Shown here in pieces: positions 45,622 through 57,900 of a stretch of 64,000 nucleotides of DNA. How positions within the stretch are numbered: the first letter of the stretch is position 1; the number at the start of each line of letters is the position of its first letter. The stretch covers positions 9,107,725-9,171,724 of the forward strand of contig CM034129.1 of the NCBI GenBank assembly GCA_019914995.1, written 5' to 3'. Source of the DNA: Acanthochlamys bracteata. Taxonomy: Eukaryota; Streptophyta; Magnoliopsida; Pandanales; Velloziaceae. The notes under the pieces are model-generated. The model saw nothing but the letters and a program-made list of their open reading frames with translations. It was not told the origin of the DNA and ran no database searches. The position numbers and the translations under genes are program-made.

Positions 45622-48600
45622 TTAAGCTGCACTATCAATTGTCATTGGCTCACCCTCCCTTTGCATTCCCTGACCTCCAGCCTTCTGCGTTTGCACATGC
45701 ACAAAGCAAGCCAATAACACACAGCACACCATTAGCAAGAATGAAATCTGCGTATAACGAATGCCCAAGAATTGGTACATCTTTGTAGAAATAGCTTGCT
45801 TGGAGTTAGAGCTTACATTGGCTTCCATGTGCTCAAGTTTGCTCATCTTAGCAAACATATTGCCATAAAATTTAGCCTCCCTTTTATTGTACTCTCTCAT
45901 CTTCTCCTTCAAAGTTCTATATTCAAGCTTCACATCTCTACAACAGAAACCATATCCTCAGAATATAGGAATGAACAACCCAAAATAAATAAATAAATAA
46001 AATAAAATCTTTCACAAACACTCAAAACCTGTTATCTGGATCAATCTCCAATGCTTTCTTGATATCAAGCTCAGCAAGATCAAGATCTGCTAGCTGTATG
46101 TAGGCTTGAGCCCTTCTGTACAAAGCCTTCACATTTCTGCTTTCAATATCTAGCACCTACCATTAAATCAAGCCAAGAGTAAGCACACTTGAAATGACTC
46201 AAACAACTAAAGGACCCACTGAATAACCAGTAGCTCTAGACAAGGCACCTAGACAAACCTTCGTGCAGAGTTTTTCTGCTTGCTTGTGGTCCTTGAGCTT
46301 CAGTTTGCACGCTGCATTGTTCAGGTTGCAAGTAACTTTCAGTGCCTTGGTCTGTTTCTTCTCTTCTTCGCTAAACGAGGTATCATACTCAATTAACTTT
46401 GCTGCCTGTAAGACAGAGCTCATTGAGTTCCAAGTCCTTTGAGCCTTCTAAGCAAGTAGAGCCTTGTTTATGCTCATACTCAAAAAAAGATACTTAAACT
46501 ACATAAAGTCCATTCTTCTCCACATCATCGATTACTTCCTCGTAATGCTAGCATATCATGTCAAATAACTGACATGAACACTTACCAAAGAATGAAAATT
46601 CACCTGTAAAGCTTACTAAACATACCTTTTCATATCTTTTAGATGCCCTTGCATATTTACCCTCTTTAAACAGAGCATTTCCTTCTTCCTTCTTCTTACC
46701 AGCATTCTCAATCTTTTCAGCAGTGTTCATGTCCCATGACTCTTTTTCCTGGTGTAGCAAAAGCATATCAGCAATTGTTCAATGCACATAGAAGAAGCAG
46801 TTTCATTCAACAATAACAAAAGTTAGTGACAATCAAGATGCTCTACTGTCCTACCTTCACAAAGGAAACTAGCTCAACTTCATAATACACAGTTGAGTTG
46901 GGAGGAATGACGGCAAGATTCTGCTTGGACTCGCAGGAACCAAATGCGTGTTCTGGAGGAATTGTGAGCAGAGCAACCTCCCCCTTTTTCATAGTCATCA
47001 CAGCTCGGTCAAGACCCTCGATTACTTGCTCTATACCAAGCCATATTGTAAGTCACTAATTACAATTTACAAGAAATTGAAAGAAGAAAAACAAGCTAGC
47101 ACAATTACCTTCATCAGTCTTGAACTCAAGAGGTTCTTCACCATCGTAACCTTTCTTAGAAAGAACTGTACCATCCTCTAGCTTTCCAATAAGCTTCACT
47201 GCAACATTAAGGCGCAATGCAGTTACTTAATGCCCAATCACTACAGTTAATTCATAGCGACCTCTACGCCATATAGAAAAGATTACCTGTTACAACAGCT
47301 CCATCATTTGCTCGCTCATAACCTTCTCCTTCTTTCAGTATCTTCTTGGTGATTTTCTTGTCATCACCTATCTCAGTAACAGTCTTCCAGGACACCAGTT
47401 CCAGCTCTATTTTAAGAGTAGCATTTGGTGGAATAGCAGCCTTGGCATCAGATGCTCGCCTACCCTTTTCACCAAATGCATCTACAATACGCAACAAACA
47501 GCAGAAAAATTACAAAAAGGACAGTTAAAGGATCAGGTGATTTGTAGAACAAACCATATATATGGTTCTTACTATAAATCATATATGACTCAAGACTTAC
47601 TACACTTACATTGTGGTTTCACAGTTAAAAGAACCTTTTCACCCTTCTTCATTGTCTTGACTGCCTTCTGCAACGCTGGGCAGAAGAAACCTGAGAGAAA
47701 CACGGTCAACTAAGAGCTATGACAAATTTCAACAAATCATTACAGGATAAATAGCAATATGCATACCATCTTCGACAATGAACTCTACTCCATCAGACTT
47801 GGAAATAGTAGTTCCATCCTCTAACCGAGCCTCATATTTTACTAAACAGTTAAGGGAAAGATTAGCAACTTCTGAAAAACAAGAACTGAAGTAAAAGAAG
47901 AGCTAGCTTGCTTTTGTCATACCAAGGACTTCATCCTTATCTTTTGGGTTGTCCCACTTTTCGCCTTCCTTGATGATCTTCTTCATCACACCCCCATCCT
48001 TACATATGTCTTTAACACTGGTCCAAGAGAGCAGCTCAACATCAAAATGGAGGGTAGCATTTGGCGGAATCATGGGAGGAGACCCAGATTCACCATATGC
48101 AAGCTCTGGAGGAATCGTAAAAATGGCATTCTCACCCTTCTTCATCGTCTTGATACCCTGATCCCATCCCTTTATGACTTGCCCTAAATGGAAAGAATAT
48201 TACAACAAATACTTCGACAACTTCTCCAAGGTAATAGGTAGAAGAATTAAATGATGAACTTATCAACTTCGCTGGCGGCCATTCCAAACTTACAACATTA
48301 AGCATATGAACAATACAAAAACTTCAAAATACATAAGAAAAGAAGGAGCACAATGATGGATAGGTGTGTGCTCTTTTAAGTCAAGTATCATTCAAATATG
48401 CAGTTCAGAGCAGCATCCAATACAAAATCTTGTAATGAACATTTACAACCACATTTACTAAACTGATCATATTCTCAGAACAAACCGTAGAGATCCTTCA
48501 GAAAGTCACTTTCCAAAATACTCTCGATCACAATGTAGATAGATCAACAATGACGGATAAAATCAAACTTATACTCGGGACGAGGAAATCCTTAAAAAAG

Positions 48601-49037
48601 ACGATTACGATATACACCTAAAAAGAGCTCAAACACCCACCTTGACCAAGCGTGAACTTGAATGGCGTCCCACGATCACGGCTGGAATCGAACTTGGTTC
48701 CATCCATCAAAGTCCCAGTATAATGCACTGCAATGAAAACAAAACCCACACCAATTGCCATCAGCTCAACAGCTTGATAACGAAGATCACCAAAATCCAA
48801 TTTCCAGTCCGTTCACGATCAATTCATACCTTCAACTTCATTGCCTGGATCGGGAGTATCCCATCCTTTACCATCCTTGACGAGCTTCTTCTTCAGCCCT
48901 TGTTTTCCAATTTCTTTCTCTTCACCAACTTTCATAAATGGCGCGCTTTCAACTTCGCCAGCATCGTCGTCGATCATCGGATCGTCCATCATCCCTTCCT
49001 CTTCTCCCGCAGGCGGCAGATCAAAGTCGTCCTCCAT
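45622..49037 (-). CDS. FKBP62: FKBP62/FKBP65 (ROF)-type immunophilin: three FKBP domains plus TPR
   Basis: Thirteen exons (48830-49037, 48641-48727, 47923-48183, 47767-47841, 47610-47690, 47287-47481, 47109-47198, 46855-47030, 46626-46748, 46259-46405, 46029-46156, 45817-45937, 45622-45684) join in phase to 584 aa, starting [13 protein letters not shown] at 49037. FKBP domain 1 (about 55-155) has the catalytic signature ([29 protein letters not shown]). Domain 2 has FFCPALQKA where the GW-D loop should be, so it is probably not active. Domain 3 has [13 protein letters not shown] repeats (about 398-515) would bind the MEEVD tail of HSP90. The helix [20 protein letters not shown] is a likely calmodulin-binding segment. 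In Arabidopsis ROF1 and ROF2 work with HSP90 and HsfA2 in heat tolerance; which of the two this matches is uncertain. The last intron is in frame and stop-free (see its own entry). Confidence 0.95.
45685..45816 (-). other. In-frame, stop-free last intron of the FKBP62-type gene (exitron candidate)
   Basis: GTAAGC opens and ACGCAG closes a 132-nt (44-codon) segment with no stop in frame. Splicing joins MEAN to KAGGQGM, giving the usual acidic ending with PMTIDSAA. Retention would give 628 aa and add a hydrophobic run ([18 protein letters not shown]) near the C-terminus. The good splice signals and the family's usual tail favour splicing as the main form. Confidence 0.7.
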
Positions 49038-49163
49038 TGCTACAAAATTTGACAACGAAACAACACACTTCCAAAGGAATTGAAAGAGATAGCACAAAGA
49101 GCTCTGAGCTGGATTGAAAGGAATCGAAGGAAGAACGCGAGGGGAGTGAAGAAAGAGGGAAGG

Positions 49164-49171
49164 TTTATATA
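49164..49171 (-). promoter_or_regulatory. TATA box of the FKBP62-type gene
   Basis: TATATAAA on the minus strand lies 127 bp upstream of the start codon, a usual distance for a plant gene with a leader of about 100 nt. Confidence 0.6.
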
Positions 49172-49182
49172 TTGGGTTGGAG

Positions 49183-49195
49183 TTCTAGAGTGTTC
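49183..49195 (-). promoter_or_regulatory. Heat-shock-element-like site
   Basis: TTC-TA-GAG-TG-TTC on the plus strand is three alternating 5-bp units, matching 8 of 9 key bases of nTTCnnGAAnnTTCn. It lies 11 bp upstream of the TATA box, the usual place for a functional element. ROF genes are known to respond to heat. Confidence 0.5.
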
Positions 49196-49200
49196 GAAGC

Positions 49201-51945
49201 TTAAAAGAAGGGAATGTGAGAGCGAGAGAGTGGGATCTCATGGAAGGAGAAGTCAGGATGGTTCCAGAGACCTAAAAGATTGTTCTTTTCGATTTTCGTT
49301 TCAAAAAAATGTGCTCTCTAGACTATTGTTTCTAACATTTTGATAGATTATAGTAACATCGTTTGTGTTATAGATTAGTTTATTAAGACTGTAATCGGAT
49401 TTGAATGTGTAAAATGCTTATTAAAAAAATTATTTAATATTTTAAAGTAAACTTTTTAAAAATAATAAAATAATTAATAATAAAATTTTATGATGTAAAA
49501 GTTTTAAAAAATTTTATTGAATATTTTTAAATTTTTATTAAAAAATTAAAATAAAAAGGAAGAAAAAAAGCTCTCCTTTAGTGTATATAATCATCGAGAT
49601 ATAAAACAAATAATAAGTTCTATACATATTACATTATTTCTGGATAAAATTTCAGTAATAATAACATTGAGAAAAAATCTGAATTATATCATCAAGATTT
49701 TTCACGTATTTTACTCTAGCATGATATACTTTACATATATTTGATTTGGAATATACGAAGTTTGTATAAATTTTTTAGCAACACTTTGGAACCTTTGCGG
49801 GTACAAGAACTAGCCAATTTGTACCGTTTTTCGGCTTTTCTTCAAATCCACAACTCATCTTTTTAACTTGAGGTATAAATTCCATCTCATACTAACCTTT
49901 TAACACTTGAAACGATGTATACATTTTCAGCTCATCTCATATAAACGGTACAACAACAAAGAAGGTACAAAAAAGGTATATACTAGAGTACCCATAGTGT
50001 TGTTCATAAATTTGATTTTTAGCTTAAGATGTATTTCAATCGCATGTATTTCAAATACAAAGAACTTACTTTTATCTATTAGATTTTAAATTCGAACTCA
50101 ATATTTGTATTTCAAAATTCACCAAAATTATTTTTAATTCACTTTTTATAGAACTTAATTTCAAGGAACTTCATTTTACAAAACTTAATTTCAACCAATT
50201 AAATACAACCTTAATGAAATGACTCGGCGATAGACTTAACAAATAAGAACTACTTAACGCCTTTATTATATGCAGCGGCCAATGAAATAAGAGGCACTCT
50301 TGAAATTACACAATGCAGACCAGAGATACTCTTCATCCGAATTCATATATTTCTCTCAAAAAATCTAGTTTTCTTAAACAATCTATTTTTTCTAGAATGT
50401 TACAATTAATTTTAAGAAAATTATCACTGAAGACAGTAAAGAGAGACATTCAAGGTGAAAGTAGGACAGCTTTGCAACCCAAGCCAATTGTTAGAGTTGT
50501 GCGTTGTGAGAATTAAGGAACATGTAAAGATTTGAGCGAAATCAACACAGAAGCCAAGAAATACTATAAAGGGCTCCTTAGTTATGCAAGCCATGAAATA
50601 CTCAAAGCCATGAAAAGATCAAACCACCTAACGAAACATCAATATATATATTCTTATCCAAATGTTTTAAGCATGGATCAACAAATGACAGTCTCCATGA
50701 AATCACGATAGCTAGCAGATATTGAAAATTCAGTAGAAATTCCTCATATTATCAACTAATGGAATAGCAGGTCTTGAAGTATTGACCAAGGGAAAAACAT
50801 TAGCAGACAAAGTTGAACAATATAATCAATACCCTGCAATAATTTCTCATGTTAAACTTTACCACAGCCCTTTGAATAGAAAGATATGGAAAATAAAATA
50901 AGTAGTTTACTACTCAAATTAGTTATGTAGATTCAGATTTAAAGTTTGTGGGAATTAAACTCAAATTTACGTAAGCAATTTAATCCTAGATAATACAGGA
51001 CAGAAATAAATCGAAGCAAATTGTACAACTATAGCAGGACAGAGAATAAACCAAAGTAGTAACCATGAATGTTAAAAATGTACTGCTTAAAGCACCTCTT
51101 GACAGAAGGTACTTATAATATAATTCAAAATCATCAGTACTGCACTTTTTAAGGTAGAAAAGTATCTTTCCCAACTATGCACATCAACACTTAAATGGTT
51201 CACTGCAAAGAACCAATCTTCATCATTTGTGATGGATTGCCCGAAGTCTAGAAGTACAAACAAGTTCTAAACATACAGTTTTGCAGTGGCAAATTACCAA
51301 CACTTCCAGACTGAACTGAAGTAGAATATAGTGTATGCTGATGGTTTGCCTGCTTTAAATTTAAATTCGAAAGGAAAAAACGAGTAACAGAGAAGGATTA
51401 CAGACTAGTAGATGGTTCCGACCATGACGAACACCATATCTGCATTAATTCTATTAGCAGATAGTAACTAGATGTTCATGGTGTTTCCATACTGAAAGAA
51501 TTAAAAAGACTAATTGTAGTGAGGCTCAATGAGAGAAAATTACCTTGTAGCCTGGAGTCAACAACATTAGGGAACATAGTTGGAAACTAAACATACTGCA
51601 TAGCCTCCATCTTTAGCAGAGGCAATATGGGCATAATTGGGAGGTAGTTGCAGCAGCATCTAGCCGGAGAGCAGACTATAACTGCAGAGTATAGTATAGA
51701 ATGGCATCATTCTTAACAGAGCCCCAGAGCAGAACATTCTTTGCAAAAGAGAGATCACAAAATCCTTTTTCGTACTTTAAGGTAAAAGATTGTATCTATA
51801 AACACTTCAACACTCTCTTACTTGTAAACCTTCAGGCCATCAACCTTCCAAAGAAAGAACACATAAATAACCGACCTAAACCTCCCAAGACATTCAATAA
51901 GGAGGGACGATGTTAGAACAAGGACTGTACTTCTAAACATTATGT
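49201..51945. other. Intergenic between FKBP62 promoter and the PRD1 3' end
   Basis: AT-rich spacer. A reverse-oriented copy of the AT-rich repeat lies at about 49405-49570. Short frames (for example 50313-50516) show no recognisable domain. The last part before 51945 may be PRD1 3' UTR. Confidence 0.5.
49405..49570 (-). repeat. AT-rich dispersed repeat, inverted copy
   Basis: The reversed core AAAATTTTATGATGTAAAAG is followed by the T-rich arm, as in the copies at 44770 and 63240. Confidence 0.45.
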
Positions 51946-54900
51946 TTATGTTTCCAAAGTTGAGGATGACGCTTGGAAGAACAATTCTATTTCTTCCAAC
52001 AGTCTTTGATTCTTAGTTTGTGCTTCTTCAAAATATCTGCTTGAAGTGACCATCTGTTGAACAAGGAGGATGCACACTTCACCCTTTGTATCAGTAGGAA
52101 CATACTCATCACCCAAGTGTTTACCAGTGAACTGCCCAGAAGAACTACTCTTATAAACGTGCTTTCTGCAGGTCTGCAAAAAACAAAAGCTGTAAATAGT
52201 GCAATCATAGCTCGCAGTTACCTGCATTGTAATGCATTCTACCTGTTATCATGCTAGTATTAGGAGGTGGCATTATGACTTATAGGTGGCTTCCTGATTG
52301 TATTAAAAAGCAATTGAATTATAGAATGCAAACTTCCGGCATTTCTCCAAGGAACATAAAAGATTATGCTATCATGTATTAAAGCAAAAGTTGTGACTGT
52401 CAAGTTTTTCCCCCAAAACCAGTTGCCTGCGCTTCATACTTGACTACATTCTAGATTACATGTGTGCATTGCCTTACAAAATATAAACAACAAGAAACAA
52501 CTACAAGGAGGGTTTTACAAGTGGACGTGCAAATTTAAGCATGCTAACTACCAGCTGAAGAAACTCTCACCACATTTAGTTTAAGAACAGTAGTTCACCT
52601 GGAACAAGTTGTGTAGGCATGCAATATGTTCTTCACTTAGAAATTTCCTTCTCATAAGTTCTCGGAAAAGAGTGATCATCTCTGGGCTCAGGTTGGTAAC
52701 AGAGAGGTTTTCAATTATCCCAGAGATGCAAAAGCTGTCAAACACTGAGCTCATCCACTTAGGTATTGGATCAAGCCTAAGCAATGCAACAGCTATATGA
52801 GCTGAAGGTTTGTGCAGATTCATGAAGGATTGCGATGCCAGACCAGGTGTAGGAAATGATAACGAAAGCTCCTCCATAACCAGCCTGGACCAACGAGAAA
52901 ACCTAATTTCTGTCCTTCCTTTGAGCCCTATTTGTAAAATTACAGATAAGCAAATAGAACAATTTAAGGCCACTCTGCTGTCGTTGTAAAATAGTAAGCC
53001 TTCTAACACTGCCACCACAGACCCTAGAAGCCTCTCAGAGCATTTCAAACCATCATTCTTTATGTTTCCTTTATCTGATACCTTGGTGAGCAATTCTAGT
53101 AGACACTCTGAAGCAACCATCTTAATTAAGGGTGAACCGAAGTGCAGAAATCTACATAGATCATGGCAAGGTATGCAAATTACTGATGATGGTTGAAGTC
53201 TAACTTCATCTGTCTTCTGCAGAAAATCTTGCCAGTCTATCATCATTTCTGCATTTACTCCAAGGCTGTATTACAAACGACAGTGTCAATTCATGAAGTC
53301 ATAATCAGGATTAAAAACAAGAATAGTCGACTAGAAATGATACCTTTTCAAAGAAAAGAAGTACAATAGAAGAACAGGAATCAAGCAGTGTTCTTCTTCG
53401 TCATCAGCTAAAGCAGGACCTTTAGCAGTGGCTTCATGTACGATGCTGTCGATGGCAGAAATTAAAGTGGCATTAAATAGTATGGCCTTTGAGGCTTCTA
53501 TGAGTGCTTCCTTGGTAGAATGGTGGATGACAAGTGTAAAAATTCCCATTATAAGTAAAACATCTTGATCCCATAATGGTAAAGCCAATTTCGGCCCCAG
53601 AACCTTGATCAACTGGCATAGTAAGATCAGAAGGATCAAGATGTCAAATGCATATGATCATCAATCCATCAAAAAAGAAATACCTTGTAGACAACTTTGT
53701 AACTTGGTCATTAGTGTGACACAGTTAAGATACGGTTCTATCAAGTTCATCTCTGTTTCTTAAGGTCATAGACTATGAACTTGAAATACTCTATAATACT
53801 TATACAACAAATTTATGAGCACCTTTATCAAGAATCAATACATCATTCTAAGAAACGTTGCAAGAAAAATTTTCATGTTGCTAACATGATTACTAATATG
53901 CAGCTCCAACGTAAAGCAGCTCTTGGTTCTACCTGATATAAAAGTTGGCATACTTTTTTTTTCTCGAATTTTAGAGGCACAATTTAGCAGCACCAGACAG
54001 TAGAATCATTCTTTCACTTCAATTCATCTTATATCCTACAGCTGACATTCATGGTGATTCTGTTGTACCAGTGTTGTTCACTTTCATATTTTCTAGCTTA
54101 AGTCCTACTACAATGTCGCAATAATTCCTCCCTGTTACTAAATTGCTTTCTATCTATAATATGCTTGATTTTCTTACCATAAATATTTTCTACAATAAAA
54201 CTACACAAAATTCAAGCATTGATCCCTAGCTTAAGTCATACCATAATGTCTCAATGATTCCTCCTTGTCACTAAATTGCTTTCTGCCTACACTGTGCTGA
54301 TTTTCTTACCATAAATATTTTCCGCATTAAAAGAACTCCCTAGAATTCACTCTTAGAATTGACCCTTATTTCGCAAGAATGGTATCTGGCATACATCAAG
54401 ATATCTTGTCCTAGACTCGACTTTCTAATCCTAATACTTTTACATAAAATAAGCAGTTTAGTTTGAAGTAACATCCCAGTGCTAGCAAGGTGTATCAGGC
54501 ATTTTACAAAAGCATCATGAATTTGAAACCACAACATCTTCTTTGAGGATCGAGAATACCTTGATAGTAACAGCAAGCCAGCCTCCGTCCTGAGATAACA
54601 CTTCAGTGCTCACTGAATAAAGAAGGTTAAAAACCAAGAGCAAGTAGCTGATGGAGAAATCTGATAACACATGTGATGAGAAGGGGATGTTGCAGAGAGC
54701 AGTACTGATATCATTGCAACAGAATTCATTAGAAGCCTCTGGCGATATTTCCAAGATTCCTACAATGACATTCATCACAAGCATCAAGTCAGCTTCCATG
54801 GTCTCATCTTGCTTCCAGTTCAGAAGAGACACCATAATCTGTCCCACAAAATTATCTCCAGAAATAACCAGTTGTGCAATCATTTCTATATCCAATTTAT

Positions 54901-57900
54901 GGATACTAGTTGAATGAACATTTATTTGGTTTTCACTTCTATTGTACGTCCTACAAAAGTCTAGAAGGTGGTGAGACAAGGGATCCAGGATCTGTTCTTG
55001 TTGGAAAAACCACTTCAAAGATGTTGGATGGATGCCAACAGACAACAATTGTTGCTCTTTATCTAACAAGTTAAACAAACTTTTCTCAGCTTCTGGGCTG
55101 TAAGGTGCCTTACATCCGGCAGAACCTCTAAGAAGTCCATAAACATGTATTAATAGAGTCAGCATCATGGAATCTGAAATCCAACAAGGAAAATTGTTCC
55201 AGTTAACAAGTAGATGTTGTTCCAAGGAAACCAAGACTTGGGTATCATCTGCAATCCTGGAGAGATGCAAGGAAGTAAGAGCGGAGTTGATAACAAATTC
55301 AGGTCATTCATATGATAGCATACCTTTCATCATATAATGATCCAAAGTAAAGCAACAGAAGAATGGCATACTGACAGGAAACTAAGTTATCATCATGTGA
55401 ACTCCTCAGTCCAAGTAAAAACATCAGCTCATGAGGGTCTGATGGGAGAGACAAGTAGCAATCTCTTATTGGCTTTCCAAAATCTATGCCCAAAACTCCA
55501 TCAATAACCATGCTGAGAATCACATAAATTCTCACCTTCATAGGATGAGAAGGATATAATCCCAAGCATCCAAATGATAAACTGATCCAAGAAGATGAAG
55601 CCAAAGTTTGGGCAAATTTCCTTCTATTCGTATGAGATCCACCATGCAAGATAACATGGAACATTTCAAGAACTCCCAGAATAACATCCTCATGTTCACC
55701 TTCATCTACAACTCTTGCAAGCCATGGTAAGAGATATGATTCACATATTTGGACAATTTCATTTTCCAGATCTTTGTACTCAGAGCTTGCACATGACTTT
55801 TCTCCCTGGCTGTAAATGTGTGCTTCTTTGAGAAAATAGAGCGAATATAGCAAAAGTGAATAAGAATTTCCAGAAGATGTGGAAAGGGAAGATAGAACTG
55901 CACTTTTGGCTGCCTCTTGAATAATAGGTGCTAGTTTTACTTTATTAATGCAAGATGGTAATTTCAAAATCTCCACATATGTTGAACAGGTGAAAATGAA
56001 TATCTCAGAAAGCAAGCCCAATTCCCCAGCCATATGACCTTGGAAGATGTTGCTCAGGACTTGTACTATATCTTCCAACTGAGGAACCGATAAAATTCCT
56101 GGGAAATTCGAGATACAGCTCTGGATAAGTTTCAGAACTTGAGATTGAACTGGGTGATAGGGTATCTCAGCTGCATAATGTAGAACTGAAAGAAGTGTAG
56201 GGAACCCAATTGCTAATTTCTGTTTAAAAGTTTCTGCTTCTATAAAAAGATCAAGTACTTTAACGCAGGAAATTACCAGTGCATCATTGTTTCCTGCAAA
56301 CATCAGCCCATAGTAGTCAATAATGCTCAATTTGGAATCCTGACCTCCGAGCTCATATCACTAGACAAGACAAACCTGATGTTCTAAGTATTTCAAAAAT
56401 ATAATCTGCAATGTTCTCTTCAACAAGAACTTGAATAAGTTGGTGACAACTTGTATCTGTTTCTAACAATTTACATAACAGATCCACAGTGCTTATCTGC
56501 AGTTGTGCTTCCGAAGAAAGCAATGGTCCTTTAATGGCGTCTGCCAACAAGTTAATCAAAGAAGCAGATGTACTTTCATCTGTTTGCATCACATGATCAG
56601 CTTCTTCAGGATAACCGTCGTTAGGGTCATTTGCCAGTGATATGAGAAACGATTTCCTCTGTGATAATAGTGTCAGGAGAGCTGGAACGAACATATACAT
56701 TGTTATATAATATTGATGAAAACAACTTAGGTTTAATATAGTGAAGTAGAAGCAGTATACACTTTATTTTGTTCGAAAAAGGATCAAGCATTAAAGCAAG
56801 TTAAGCAGCCAGTAGAGAGGCAGATGGAAATTGGTTGCAGCGACAGCCAAAGCCAAGAGTGAGAGCATATTATTAAAAATTGGCTACTATAAGGGACTTA
56901 CAAGATGCAGGGAAATGGCAGCCTAAAGTCTACAGCAGGCAGCCTCATGAGAAGGTAGGTGACACAAACGACTGTCCCAATGGAATATGTGCTGCAGATG
57001 CAAATAAGTAACATGGAGAGGCTGAATTTGATTCGATCAAACAGGGTTAGCAGCAGCAGTACAAATCATAGAGGTATCAAGCTTCTCCGAATTATAGAGG
57101 AGTCAAGCTCATGAACCATACTATCAAATTGTGGGAGAGGGTTATTAAACATAAATTAAGATGTAATTCGAAGATTTCAGATTATCAGGTTGCCAGGGAG
57201 ATCTACTATGAAAACGATTTATGTAGTACTCAGGAGATTGATGAACAATATAGAAAGGAGCAAAACCTACACATAATTTTTATAGATTTAGACAAAAACT
57301 TACGATAAGGTACCTAAAGAAGTGTTTCAGTGAGTGTTAGAAAAAAAAAGTATATTTAATATATGTATAAAGATGATTAACCCTATGCACGATAGAGTAG
57401 TAATCTGAGTACAGTTAATGATGATAGTAGTAGAGAATTTCCTATTACTAAAGGTTTACATCAAAATTCAACTTTAAATCCTTACCTATTTGTCTAATAG
57501 ATGAATTCACTCGACATATTTAGGATGAATACGGTGGTACGTTATTCACCGATGACATAATTTTTATTGACGAGACAAAGAAAAGATTAAATTATAAATC
57601 CATATGTTGGAGGAATATTTTCGAATCCAACGGTTTTAAATTATGTAGTACAAAACAAAAAACATATATTGTCATTTTAATAAACATAAGAATAATGATA
57701 ATAATGATTGTTGCCAGAAGAGATTGTGCTGAACCACAACGCTATAATCATAGTTATCAAAATTCGAATTAAATCTTAATATTTACGATTTTACATCATC
57801 TTATTTCACACAAAATCGCATTTTTTATAAAATCGAAGTAAGATGGGAATTTAAATCGTAAGATCATTACAATTTCATATTTTGGGGGTTCTTTTTTATA

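Noticed and set aside
48642..49052. 136-codon plus-strand frame opposite the FKBP62-type gene
   Set aside because: It is a shadow of FKBP62 exons 1 and 2, which are clearly coding on the other strand.
53331..53639. Minus-strand frame around PRD1 exon 7 as a separate gene
   Set aside because: It is one exon of PRD1; its ends coincide with splice sites that keep phase with its neighbours.
57111..57308. 65-codon frame as an independent gene
   Set aside because: It is a piece of the decayed LINE reverse transcriptase; related blocks continue downstream past stops and frameshifts.
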